Source: Antedon mediterranea (Eukaryota; Echinodermata; Crinoidea; Comatulida; Antedonidae). From it: DNA of 64,000 bases. The DNA lies in NCBI RefSeq assembly GCF_964355755.1, contig NC_092671.1:36661304-36725303 (forward strand), read 5' to 3'. Below are positions 27,449-39,770 of this stretch, piece by piece. The position numbers and the translations under genes are program-made. A model generated the notes under the pieces. The model made no database searches. It was not told where the DNA came from and was given only the letters and a program-made list of their open reading frames with translations. Each line of letters starts with the position of its first letter. Position 1 is the stretch's first letter.

Positions 27449-27923
27449 AGCCCCTTTGACACACAGCTGTAAGACGGTAATATTGCGGTAATTTGTGAAA
27501 GCCGGCTTATTTATGTGTGAAAGAGTAAAAACTCTGTATTGCTGGCTTCCGTTAGGCCCCTTCTGGACCTACTATTAGGCAGTTATTAGCACAGAGTGGT
27601 GTTGGGAAAAAATATAGGTTTTATGCAGTGTAAATAAAATCCAATAAAACTAAGCAACAGACACACAAAACAACATCAGCAAACACATGTGCGTGCATGG
27701 CATGTTTCGTCGACGATGCCTGCCATTTTTTTTCCCCTTAAAAAGTGTGACCTCTATTTTATGAAAACAGAAATCTTTAAATATTGCACCTTTTCACTGT
27801 GGCCTTTCACACAGAAAACCGTAAAATTACCGTAATATTACCTTCTGTGTGAATGGGTCTAGACCGGCAATAATACCGGCTTGCTTACTGGGATATTGCC
27901 GCAATTCTATGTGAAAAGGGCTT
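27449..27923. mobile_element. MITE-like element with AGCCC ends and long imperfect arms
   Basis: The left end AGCCCCTTTGACACACA is complementary to the right end TATGTGAAAAGGGCTT. Inner blocks GGTAATATTGCGGTAAT and ATTACCGTAATATTACC are also complementary. The target duplication is unclear. Confidence 0.6.
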
Positions 27924-29541
27924 TAATCTCATTCCTGGATCATCTCCTTCAGGGTCAGATAGGGTCCAATGGGTCCAATAACCCTAAATGCTCAAATCCC
28001 CAGACACTCTTTACCACCACTTACATCCTTTATTAGAAAATTCTTTTAGGCTATTCAATGGAAATTATTGCAGAATTATTTTGAATTAATATAAATTACA
28101 TCCAATGAGGAATTATTATTACATGACAATGAGATTTATCACAGTGTTTGACCTCTGACAATAAAAGGTCATTATATTGTAACATTAATGTTTTAGTTTA
28201 TATATCACATATTTTTAAAAGTCCTTTTGGGAATAAGCATTTTTACATGTAGGGGAATGTAGGGATCGTCTATCTAATAATGGTAGGCGTGCACTATGGA
28301 TGACGTAAAGCCTAATCCGAATTTTTATTTATTTGTTTTTTATTCATTTATAAAAGATTTACAAAAAGCATACAAAAAGTCTGAAAATATTGTATTACAA
28401 ATTCACAGCAAAACTACACATAAAATTTAAACTACAAAAAAAACCATTAAAATGTAACAGTATTATTTATTAGATTACTTATTTCCACAAACAAGGACAA
28501 ATAATATTAAATTTACATTTTATTCAAAAATTAATTTCTAATTCTGATAAATACTGAGTTATCACAAAGAATCGTGAAAGAATTAAAAACCTAAAATATC
28601 TGGTTTTGTTTGGGAGAGTTTCTGGTTTCTGTTCCCCTTATGGGAGACTTCACAGTATCATAATTAATGTTGTCAGCTCTCCTCCTTGTTGGTAACAACT
28701 CTCCTACACATGGCTTTAAAGGATTTGTCTGTTGTTAAATAAGCTTACAAGAAAGGTTCAATTAAGTCCGTCACTAAATAAGGTTTCATTAAGTTACGAT
28801 ATTCAACTGTAGTCTATCAGGTGCTGGTTTCTAAGCCTCTTTTAAAATCTCTAAAGATGTATAAAATGTCATTCTATGTGGTCATAAAAGATTTTCTTAA
28901 GATTTATTATATATATTACACAACAAAATACTGTAGTGTAAATTGACATATACAGAATCTCAACTGCTTAACATTTCATCTGAAGGACAAGCTTTGAAAG
29001 AAAACCTCAGAGACACAAACAAGAAAGTCGGTCATTTTTTATTCATTTTGAATTTGTACAATTTGAATTAAAAGAAAATAAAATGCAATATTTAATCTCT
29101 GAATAATGTGTGATGTCTATATTACTATTAAATATATTTTATATTTAAATTGATCATATAGTTTTGTTACTAATGCATGTCGGGAATATGAAAGGAGAGA
29201 AAACGTTTGTTGCAAACCGAATTGGAACAAGATTAATGAATGTAATAAATAACAATGAAATATATTTATTATAGTGGACCTAAATATGCAAGGCTACTAA
29301 CTAGGTTTGTTACCATGGTTATATAACCTATTGGAAAAACTCATTGTATCCTAAGCCTATATCTACTTAAATTCTATTGAGCTATGTTATAATATAATAC
29401 ACACTTATAATAAAAACTTTTGATTAATATTTTATCTGTTTTATGTTAACAGTATACTTCTGTATTTATAATATATATATTATATATTGTGATTATGATT
29501 ACAGTTTTTTAAATTAATTAAAGTGATCTTCATTTTGTTAA

Positions 29542-30163
29542 AGACACCTTCCCTACGTTTTTTAGATCTATTTTAAGATCACAAACTATATTTAATCTAA
29601 AAATAATACTATATGGTCCTATTGCGATAACTTTTTTCGTCTTTAAATGGTTAAAAATGTGAAAAATAAGTCGATTCTAATAATTATAGAGGCCCGCTAT
29701 AAATCCCAAAATGCATTGCGCGCGGATAGATATTTCTGTTTTTCTTCTGTAATTCACCCACTTTTCGATCGATCGTGAGGCTAAAACAAATGGAAGACTC
29801 CTAACTTTTCAGCGAAAATACTGGTTTTCCTCAATTTGTATCAACGGAGTCTGGCATGAATAGAAAGACAATTAATGCAGCAACTATACGTCAGGCTAGG
29901 TATATAGCTAGCGTACGATGTTCGTATGTTACCGATGTTTACCAGCTAGGCCTACAAAACTAAGCCTAGCTAGGCTAGGCCTAAAGACCATCCACGAGAG
30001 GTCAGTCGCCGCAAGCTACCTAGGTAGTGCATTGTTTCTCACTTTTTATCGTAATTTACCATAAAACAAACATTTAAGACAAGGAATGACCTAGTTTAAT
30101 GTTTTTAAAGTAATATATATGTATTATTTTTACAAAACGTCACAAATTGTAGGGAAGGTGTCT
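29542..30163. mobile_element. TTAA-flanked non-autonomous element, 622 bp
   Basis: A perfect 15-bp inverted terminal repeat AGACACCTTCCCTAC is flanked by TTAA at 29538-29541 and 30164-30167. The interior is non-coding with a run of CTAGGC-rich short repeats around 29890-30025. Confidence 0.8.
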
Positions 30164-30189
30164 TTAAGTTATTTATTAAGAAGTAGTAT

Positions 30190-30470
30190 TAAACATAGTT
30201 AGGCCTATTCACTTTGACCAAAAACTGGATTAAAAAAAACAACTTCCCAGAAAGAAATGTAATTTAAAGCAAACTATACATAAATTGTCGGTCAGACAAT
30301 GGTTTTTGGTTGAAATTAACCGTTTCTTTTGTCTTTTTAAGTGAAATGATTATTTTTGTTCATTTTGTTTTTCTACAGAAGTTAATAACTTTTTTAAAAC
30401 TGCAAAATGGCCTATTCAAAGTCTGATTTGTTTATGTTTATGTGGGACAATACATCTTTTAAAAAGAAAT
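30190..30470 (+). mobile_element. AGATGTATT element, diverged copy
   Basis: It matches 23960-24233 with many substitutions and ends AATACATCT. The left end is not recognisable next to the TTAA element ending at 30163. Confidence 0.6.
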
Positions 30471-31189
30471 ATTATTTGGTTATTTTTTAAATTAAGCAAA
30501 TGTGTTTAAAATGTTGCCTATTAGCCAGTACAGTATAGTTATAAGTTAATTAAAAATTCATGTTAAAAGCTATTTATTACACAGTAATATTAATAAACCA
30601 TTGTTATAAAGTGTTTAGTTATACAGTACTAGCAAATGAACGAGTTGATCTTTGACATAAGTATTGGATAATTAGTCAAATTCCTTCTTTGTGAAGATAA
30701 TCTAAGAAAAGCCAAGTATGATGTAGAATAAACAAGAACCCCACTTTTGCTAAACAGAGTGTGAATCGTTCTTAGCCAATCAACATGTTCATAGCAAATA
30801 GGATTAGACTGGTGTAGATTTGCACAGCTCTGCATACAACCTTGGAAGACTGATCATTGAGTACAACACTAGGCCATAGACATAAGCTATACAGGTGTAG
30901 GAACAACTTTACCAGGAGTTATGGTTACTTTGTGTGGATATTTTTATTCAATAGCAATATTTGTGTGCTAAAGCAAGTTTTTAATGGGCTTACTGTGGTT
31001 TGGTGTACGGATTTTACTCTCTTGAATCTATACATTGTTGGGATATTATGAGGCCTTGTTGTCGTAACTGTGAGGTAGGGTATACAGATATTGATAATAA
31101 TATAGTCAGTGAGTTTGTTGGTTGCCTCCATAGATTTTATCATCACCTGGAAAGATACTTCAATAGGAAACATACTTACTATACTGTAC

Positions 31190-31770
31190 ACTATATGTAT
31201 ACGGTCAAACTCTCTTTCTATATTGTAGATATAGCTTTGAATTTGATAGATTCAAAAGTAAGACTTCTAAAGCTCTGTCCACACTATCAAACTGTATGTG
31301 ACAAAAAAATGTAGTAGTGACAAAAATATATACTGTACTATATGTATACGGTCAAACTCTCTTTCTATATTGTAGATATAGCTTTGAATTTGATAGATTC
31401 AAAAGTAAGACTTCTAAAGCTCTTTCCACACTATCAAACTGTATGTGACAAAAAAAATGTAGTAGTGACAAAAATATATACTGTACTATATGTATACGGT
31501 CAAACTCTCTTTCTATATTGTAGATATAGCTTTGAATTTGATAGATTCAAAAGTAAGACTTCTAAAGCTCTGTCCACACTATCAAACTGTATGTGACAAA
31601 AAAATGTAGTAGTGACAAAAATATATACTGTACTATATGTATACGGTCAAACTCTCTTTCTATATTGTAGATATAGCTTTGAATTTGATAGATTCAAAAG
31701 TAAGACTTCTAAAGCTCTGTCCACACTATCAAACTGTATGTGACAAAAAAATGTAGTAGTGACAACAAAA
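31190..31770 (+). repeat. 147-bp tandem array, four units, containing a MITE end
   Basis: GTATACGGTCAAACTCTC starts at 31197, 31344, 31492 and 31639. Every unit ends with CTCTGTCCACACTATCAAAC and GTATGTGACAAAAAAATG, the left end of the main MITE family. The fourth unit continues into a nearly complete MITE. Confidence 0.95.
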
Positions 31771-31890
31771 TGTGATGTGCCCAAATATGGACATGATGAT
31801 GTCATATCACTACCATATTTGAGCATATCGCTACCATATTTGGGCACATCACACTTTTTTTGTCAAACTAGTTTAATAGTGTAGAAATAG
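31712..31890 (-). mobile_element. TCTGTCTACAC MITE, copy 12 (source of a tandem array)
   Basis: The left end CTCTGTCCACACTATCAAAC and interior are intact; the right end is degraded (GTGTAGAAATAG). Its left end and flank are repeated upstream as a 147-bp array (31190-31770). Confidence 0.88.
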
Positions 31891-33219
31891 TTGTACTATG
31901 CCAAAACCAGTCTACAGTATTATAGCTACCTTGATTGAATAAATAGTGGGGACAAAAATATGGGCGGTCAGTTTTACTGACCAGGTCAAAGTTTACAACA
32001 AAATGTTCAAACATAGGGTAAAATCATATTTAGAAAGTCATGCAAGGATTATTTCATCTTTGCTACTATTTGTAATATAGTACTTATAATGTGGTATATA
32101 GCTTATTGTTGAGTGCTTCAAGGATAAGCCTACCATATCTGTACATATTGTATCGTTAACAGCTGGTTATAATGTTATTTATTAAAAACATGTCTTAGCA
32201 ACCATAACAGGCTTAATATACAGAGAGCAATGTATTAGCTTAAAATGCATAGTTGTACAACTGCATATTAACACAGGGTTATTAATGCTTGCCAGAAAGC
32301 GGTTAAAAGTTCCCCGATGTCTGTTAACCCACACTTAAGTATGTAGTTTGGGTTAAGAAATGCTCACATTAACTTCGGATTAGCTTTGCAGGAGATTTTC
32401 TTAAATTGCCTGTATGTGTAAAAATGCACATTTTATTTCAGGCAAAGTAGGAATTATATATTTATAGATTTTGCAATAATATGTAAAAGGAATGCTGACA
32501 AGTGACATAAAGATGGAATTAGGGTATTAATACAGTTGAACCCATATTAATGAGACACCTTCTAAACATGCCAATATGCCTTGAATATGGATGTCCCTTT
32601 AATATGGGTAGGTTATAATGTCAAATATATCCCTTGTCTATTTTGTGCTTTACTTACCTGGATAAAAACCGAATTGGCCTATTTTCTCCAAGAAGAGAGC
32701 TACAGCTTGAATACATCAAATTTTATGAAACACACCTATTAGATAATGGTACATTCCATGAAACTTAATAGGGTTGTCCCTTTAATAGGAGTGCCCCAAA
32801 GAAGGGATTTTACCTTAAATACTCTACAGCAAGTTCAGCAGTAACATTGACTAAACTTCAAACATTAATATATTTTAATATTTTAAAAATAGTTTTGTAA
32901 CAAATTCACATATTTTGAGGTTTTTTGCTTGAAATCTCCATTAATATCTATATTTAGGTTTTGGTGTAGAGAATGGTTTTTTTTGTATTTTGCAATAGTT
33001 AATGATACACATTGAGCTTTAGTTTTAAATCTTTCACCCATAACATATTACTTTGTTCTAATACCTGCAAGCAAAGCTTTAGTGCTTAGGGCTTTAACAC
33101 ATTATAGACTTAATGCTGTAAGTACATCCCACTGAACCTTAGTATAATATCCAACAAAGCTGCAGTCATTCTGGACATAAAGCATTTCCACTGACTGTAA
33201 ACAAATCATTCGTAAACCT

Positions 33220-33350
33220 TAAGCTCTGTCTACACTATCAAACTTTATGTGACAACAAAATGTGAAATATGGACATTGATGTCATATCACTACCATATTT
33301 GGGAATATCACTTATATTTAGGCACATCACACTTTTTAATAGTATAGCTT
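33220..33350 (-). mobile_element. TCTGTCTACAC MITE, copy 13 (internally deleted)
   Basis: The left end is intact, the interior shortened, and the right terminus reduced to AGTATAGCTT. Confidence 0.82.
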
Positions 33351-34207
33351 TAGATAGGGATGACTGATTTTACAATTTACCATTTTTTACTGCTTGTTTA
33401 CTTGATTTAAAAGTGTGGGTTTTCTCTATTCAATGTCAAGTGACAGTTCCTCTTTATAAATCCGCAGATCTGATTTGGAACCGAACCTGCAAACACTGTA
33501 CCAAACAAGGAACAGTTGTGCCATTATAATCCTTGAGTTTATTGTTAATATTTCAGTAATTTCTGCTGAATGTCTAAAAGTACAGTTGTTCCTACTGTGC
33601 TCTGATCTTGCCATAATCTCTATTTGATGGTTTATAGCCTAATCATATGGATTAATGTTAATCCCTTTTAAATGGATTTAAATACTGTACTATGCTTATT
33701 GATTATTAATCCCCTGTAATACACAGTAGTACAGATTGCGATAATGATAGCTAAAAGAAAATGCTATTTAAAAGCATTTAAGACAAAATACAGTAATAAG
33801 AAAATTGTGACAATTTACATGCTAGTGAGATGAACTGCATTCCTCAAATTCTCCTACTTTAAAGCAAAATAGCAAGACTCACTTACCCATGTTACATACT
33901 TTAGCTTGCTAGCATTCCACAACACTAGCAACTTTTACCTTTGTCAAAACATTGCGTTCTAGGAAAAAAAATTTTGATATATATACTGTATTTATTAAAT
34001 TTTATTCCTTCAACAATACAAGATACGCTTCTCAACGGACTGAATGTCATATAGAAAATTACTGGAACATTCCAAACATTCACAGTACATTTTATTTTAT
34101 GCAAGACATTTATGTTCAAATGTTATCAAAGCATATATCAGCACTTATACTTTTCATCATTGCATTGATGTATGTGTTTGTATCATAGAATAGCACATTT
34201 AATACTT

Positions 34208-34560
34208 TTTATATAACACCTAAATCAATTCCTGTCACATGGCGTGCAATAGTACATAGCCTATGTAAATACGCGAACGTGATTGGTTGAAACTGCATCA
34301 CATGACTACCGCTGCGAGGATCGTAAATCGTATATATCCTCGAGAACGATGATATTGACTGTGTAATTTTCGCGTAATTATCGTGTCCCCTGTCATTAAA
34401 CATATAGATTCTCGAGTACGATGATATTGACTGTGTAATTTTCGTGTGCCAACACTCGCGTTGCCGATAAATAAACAAAAGTCATCTACTCGATCTTGAA
34501 CTCGGGTGGAATTGTCACTCCATCGCAAGACAACGCTTCAACCGCTGCGCCACGTAGCTT
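34208..34560 (-). mobile_element. tRNA-derived SINE with internal 73-bp duplication
   Basis: The minus strand starts with TGGCGCAGCGG (A box) and GAGTTCAAGATC (B-box-like). The body holds two copies of a block with ACGATGATATTGACTGTG (about 34346 and 34419, 73 bp apart). The region is unusually CpG-rich for this window. Confidence 0.5.
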
Positions 34561-34688
34561 GCTTGAAGAAATTAATCATCTAAACTATTTAAACTATGCA
34601 TACATAGCGCCCTCATTTGTTATTAGTCCACCCTAAATGTGATGAAACATTGTTTGTGATTGGTCAATACTCACGGTAGTAACCTAGT

Positions 34689-34897
34689 AACTAGTACGCG
34701 CTGAACATCCGGTGATTCGGCTCCTCGAAGAAGAGAAGAAGACGAATTGTTTATTCGGCCTACCTGATTATAATATTATTATTAATAGGCTTATTGATGG
34801 AAATTCTTCTGTTAATTTAAACGACCTAGGCCTAAGTGAATATTTTATTGCCAAGGAATCATTAATTAGTAATTATCTGTATATTATTCTTCTCAAG
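34689..34897 (+). CDS. Orphan open frame ending at a splice donor
   Basis: A frame without ATG reads through IRLLEEEKKTNCLFGLPDY, then NRLIDGNSSVNLNDLGLSEY, to NYLYIILLK and a GTAAGG donor in phase 0. Composition is protein-like and upstream DNA is relatively CpG-rich with an ATTGG (CCAAT) motif. I do not recognise it. It sits between a SINE and a foldback element, so it may be transposon-derived. Confidence 0.25.
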
Positions 34898-35011
34898 GTA
34901 AGGTGTCTAGGCAGGCTTGTTTAAATACAATACAAATACTATAGGCTATAGGAGGCCTAGCCTAGCTTCACCCAACCCAGCAGCAAACTTGTTCTTGGCT
35001 ATATAATATAA

Positions 35012-35195
35012 CAGATATTGCCTTTTATATCGGTTAAATATAAGATTTGGCATCCCCTCGGGAATGATATTAAGTTCTCGGGGAATATATATTTCCCTCA
35101 GCTGGCGCTTCGGGAAATATATATTCCCTCGAACATAATATCATTCCCTCTGGGATGTCAAATCTTATATTTAACCTCTAAACAGTCAATATCTG
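35012..35195. mobile_element. Foldback element, 184 bp, TATAA duplication
   Basis: The two halves are near-perfect complements over about 85 bp each, starting CAGATATTG and ending CAATATCTG, including GGTTAAATATAAGATTTG and GGGAATATATATTTCCC-like blocks. TATAA flanks both sides (35007-35011, 35196-35200), consistent with a 5-bp target duplication. Confidence 0.82.
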
Positions 35196-35837
35196 TATAA
35201 TAGTACACTCATAAACATTCATTATTTGTATAATATAGCATGACCAGTAGCAATAGATTTAATATGTTTTGATAAGACATGCTGGTACTGAAATCATGAA
35301 GGTATTTTTCAGCAAGCCACCTAAATGTCATAAATTACTGATAACAGTGCAAATAAGGGTTCCTTTTTAGCATCATAATGTCAATGGTGTATTGTATTCC
35401 TGTGAAACAAACAGGGACAATTATATACGTTTAACACTTAGTTGGTTTGGTTCTGAAAGTGTCCCCATAATAGAGCTTCTACTGTAATGTGATGTAATAG
35501 TACACGGCCTAGTAAGTAACTCCTCTACCCTGGAATATGTACAGTACTATAGTTTAGTTTAGGACTTTGTTTATTGTTTACAGAGGTGAGTACAGTACGT
35601 TGTTTACAGAATTATTCAGCCTTTGGCTGCCTTCTGTTTGTACTATTTATGTGGTTTTTTTTATATGAATAAATACCTATATATATATATTTCAGACCAA
35701 AAATACTGTAAGATGAGGGCGTATCAATTTGATCTCTGGTGCGCGTGCGTACAACTGAGGACTAGTGCTGTTCCGCCGTACCACGCCGAGAATGTTAAAG
35801 AGTCGCTATCCAATCGAGTTCGAACAATACCATGAAA

Positions 35838-35909
35838 GCCCCAGTGGTCTAATGGTTAGGACATCTGCATATCAAGCAGGCGGTCCGAGTTCGAGTCTCG
35901 GTTGGGGCG
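35838..35909 (+). tRNA. tRNA-like gene with AUC anticodon (Asp-type), possibly a SINE head
   Basis: A complete 72-nt cloverleaf forms: acceptor GCCCCAG/TTGGGGC (7 bp, one G-T), D stem GTCT/GGAC, anticodon stem TCTGC/GCAGG with loop ATATCAA, and T stem CCGAG/CTCGG with loop TTCGAGT. The discriminator is G, as in Asp tRNAs. A TTTTT pol III terminator follows at 35912. Anticodon AUC would read GAU, but eukaryotic Asp tRNAs normally carry GUC. The downstream ~140 bp recurs in reverse at 41262-41404, so this may be the intact head of a SINE rather than a working tRNA. Confidence 0.6.
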
Positions 35910-36050
35910 ACTTTTTCTCATTCTCACAGATGTCCTCATCTTTATCGTTTCAAATTAATTAATTAAATTTCAGTATATCACCAGGCGGTTTAGAATTAAT
36001 GTTCTTTGCCTGATGTGTTTATATTTTCAGACCATATATATGTTACATAA
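35838..36050 (+). mobile_element. tRNA-headed SINE, copy 1 (intact head)
   Basis: After the tRNA-like head the body (TATATCACCAGGCGGTTTAG, then GTTCTTTGCCTGATG) matches the reverse complement of 41262-41404 with modest divergence. Two copies sharing the tRNA 3' end plus the same tail indicate a retroposed family. Confidence 0.6.
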
Positions 36051-38286
36051 AATGTTTACTACTGATTGTTAAACAAAAATAATTGATAATAAATCATTAT
36101 TTTTTAAATTATTAAATAGAATATCAATAAAAAAGCATCATTTAATGAAGAAAGAATTTAATAATAAAAACAGTTGCGTCAAAACGCTGAGCGGCGCTTT
36201 TGGTAAGAAATATTTCTTGAATAACTTTGATTCAATGCTTTTAACAGCATGTTTTTTTAGTCAACATAATAAATTTATTCATATTTTTCCACTATTGATT
36301 TTTTACCTTGCCAACAATGTTTTTATTTGTTCACTAATAATTTTGTAGGTCGGTATTAAACTATACAAAGGGATATCATACTATAGAATTGATATCAAAT
36401 TTAATTGGAATATTTTTAAAAACTGATATTTTATACACAATGATCACTCATTTTTTTTCTAAATATAGATATTAATATTAATATAAAGAAGCAAGGTAAT
36501 AATTTAGTTTGATGCCAACTCTGGCAATGAAATAGTCTTTCTAAATATAGATTTTTTTTCAAATACAAAGTAGCAAGGTAATACAGTTTTCTGTATTTAC
36601 AATTAAGTATTAACTTAGGATGTGGTTTTAAGCATTCAGGTATATGATTTTTACAAATCTACAAGGTCTGAAGTGATCCTTTAACAACAAAAAAACAATT
36701 TTGCCATATGGTGGTTGAATAAAGATTCAATGAGCTATATTAGATTATCTTAACAAAAGTTGTATTATAATCTTAGTGCAATCTAATTATTTTGATTATC
36801 TTGGTTGAAATTATTTTAAATCGTTTTATTTTGACTTTTTGTACCTGTACAATTGCTATTGTTTATTACCAGAACTTATATACTACTTTCTTTACATCAC
36901 ACCAAAAACATTGAACAACATACTACAAAGTTATTTATTCTATAACTTAGAAACCATACTGTAGGGTACATCATAATAGCGATTTTTGGAATTTGGTGTT
37001 TGGTCACAGAAGCTATCACAGAATGAGCAGACAGCAGTATTCTGTACAGTATTAATATTTAATGACTAGAATTCTATCAAATCACCATGCACCCATCCAA
37101 TTCTACTAACCCAAATTTTCTCCAATCTGAAAAACAACACATGATCAATAATTGATGGATAATAATGTTTACGTTTTGCTCGTGTAACAAATCAACCTAT
37201 TTGTTAATGATAAATTGTCATTGATGTTTGAAATTAGGTTCAGCGTTACACAACGCTTGACTGAGTCAAGATCATGCTTGTAATTTAAGAAAAATGAATT
37301 GACTATAAATTGTTTATCCTTCACTGAGGATGACAACGTCCCTCTAGGGGATATTTGTTATATTAATAAACAAGGTGTTTAAATCTGTGCATATGAAAAT
37401 GATGAATAAGATCATTTGAGGCATGGCATCACAAAATCGGCATATTGTCGAAAATAATTATTATAATAAGATCTTCAGTAATCTATATTTAATAAGCTTT
37501 AAAATGAGTCGTTGTTTATTAAAATTGGTTTATTTAATGAAGAGTTATTAATGGAAACATACAAGTCACTTTCTAGCTATTTTGAGAAAAAGCATCATTA
37601 AGTTTTTTTAAATATTTTTGTTGTTGTTATTAAAATATATAAGTTTGTTATATATGATGAAACTGATTCTTTAATACCTACCTCTTCTCAACATTATAAC
37701 AATATCACTTGCACTGATGAAGGTCTAGTGTTGCCCGAAACTCTGCTACTTTTTCTGGATGTCAGCTTAGCTTTTTGCTTATTTTATTTTGTATCTCGAG
37801 ATATCTCTTGAAATCTCTCTTGATACCAACAGTCATTATCATTATTTTCAGTAATTTGTATTATTAAGTGACAAAACCATCATAAAAGTTGGCAAAATAA
37901 AATACCAATTTATTTAAGCCTGAGAGAGGTGCGGTCTGAGATTTATTTATTAATAGTTTTGTTCACAATTTCTACAGAAACTTTCAATGTATTAATAAAT
38001 GGCCATGTGACACATTAGGTAATATGAAAACATGAAATACATGGACATGTGTGATGCGTAGTGTCCCCACAAGCTTCCATTGTGGTATTACCTTCCATGT
38101 GTAAATAACCAGGGGTAACACAACACAGTTGAGATAAAGCAGACGTTATAATGACGTCTAAAATAAGCAACAAGCTACTCAAAAGCATATTGACTAAAAA
38201 GTTAAGTAAGCAGCTTGGAATGGTGCTTACAAAAGGAATCGTGCTTACAAAAGGAATCGTTTGATCATCTTTGTGAGTACAGATTA

Positions 38287-38450
38287 AAGCTCTGTCTACA
38301 CTATCAAACTAGCTTAACAAAAAAAGTATGATATGGCCAAATATAGTAGTGATATGCCCAAATAGGGTTGTGATATGACATCATCGTGTCCATATATGGT
38401 CACATCACATTTTTTTGGTCACATAAAGTTTGATAGTGTAGACAGAGCTT
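38287..38450 (+). mobile_element. TCTGTCTACAC MITE, copy 14
   Basis: Full length with near-perfect terminal repeats and two diverged internal units. Confidence 0.9.
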
Positions 38451-38975
38451 AATGCATGTAGTCATCTTACTGGTAATCGTTTGCCCACACGCTTTGATAA
38501 TTTAGAGAAATAAACAAAGCAAAATGACTTGTTAATAGATAGGTCTACATTCCTGAAAGTGTATCATCTACGTACAATAAATAACATGAATGACTTCCAA
38601 CAAAATTGATGTAATTAAAAAGCACAGGTGTACTGTATATGTTATTTTGTTAGAATGTAGTTCGGATAGGCATGAGTGTCACTTAAATCATGGCACATCA
38701 TCACATTCTCATCATAAATTGTACAACTAACCGTAGTTATATTAAATCCAGTGTAATAATACCAGCATGGACCTGGTATATGAACATCTGCTAAAAGTGC
38801 ATTGACCTGATGAATTATTTATTCACGATATTATCACCATGATTTAACAATAGGATTAAGATTCATGTGTGTTTATAACCAGTAAGCCTATTATTATACC
38901 AAAAATGATTATACTTTAGCTGAAATATAAGTTTTTATGTCAAGGCTCACTCGCTCCATGATTCTGGTGGTAGAA

Positions 38976-39094
38976 ATAGTCTTCTCTGATAAGGACAATG
39001 AACCGTAGGTCCAGTGTACACATCTCTCTCATGTGCACTTTAAAGAATCTAGTACATCTTTCAAGTGCGGGGTTACCTCGGTGTACTAGTACAC
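38976..39094 (+). repeat. Dispersed SINE-like repeat, copy 1
   Basis: It shares ~115 bp with 56232-56353, including AACCGTAGGTCCAGTGTACA and GTGCACTTTAAAGAA. The second motif resembles the conserved core of widespread metazoan SINE families; the family is not assigned. Confidence 0.55.
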
Positions 39095-39770
39095 ACACAG
39101 CCACTGGACATAACTGGGTCTTCTGGGAAACCAGTCTTTGACTGAAGAAGTCACACATAAAATGTTTCAATTAAATTTTGTAGTGGAATATTGCATGCCC
39201 TTATATGGGTACATTTAACAACATGGAAACCTACATATTCACTGTCATTGTCATTGCCAGAGCTGCCACCATCCAGCAAATTAAGTGCAATTTATGAACT
39301 TAGTACAGCATACCATTGCAAGCTATTTACTGAATCTCATCCTCGACCATTGTAAATAAATAATAAGTGTGCACTAAACAAGTTCAAATTACAAACTTTA
39401 AGCAGCGAAATACGCTTATCGATTCAATATACACCTATCAATATACAGCTATCAACATTACTGTATATCATCCAAAGATATGAGATAATGTTAATAATGA
39501 GATTCGTGAATTTGTTTAGGATGGAAATGTTAAGCCTATATTTGTACTATACCAAATTGATACTAGTGTCAAAATCTGTATACAATTGTTTACGTACATA
39601 TGAGACGTTTCAACTTGTTGTTGCACATGTATGTATTTATTACTGGTTAATGTCAAGAATTGTATACAGATAGTTACTAAAAAACCAGATGAAAACATTG
39701 TTCGTAGTGACTGTCAATGTATTGTGATTTAGTTGATGCGTTAATTGTGTTTTTTTGTTGTATCTTTCAG

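Larger units (their letters stand above)
18684..39770. other. Large upstream MCC intron(s)
   Basis: About 21 kb without a certain exon. It contains MITE copies 10-14, TTAA elements, SINEs, minisatellites and the tRNA-like gene. I looked for EF-hand codons of the long MCC isoform and found none. Confidence 0.6.

Noticed and set aside
31000-31596. Overlapping open frames of 84-104 residues
   Set aside because: They run through the 147-bp array and MITE ends; repeated peptide sequence reflects the DNA repeat.
34209-34528. Minus-strand open frames with a repeated HSQYHR motif
   Set aside because: The repeated peptide is the 73-bp duplication inside a tRNA-derived SINE.
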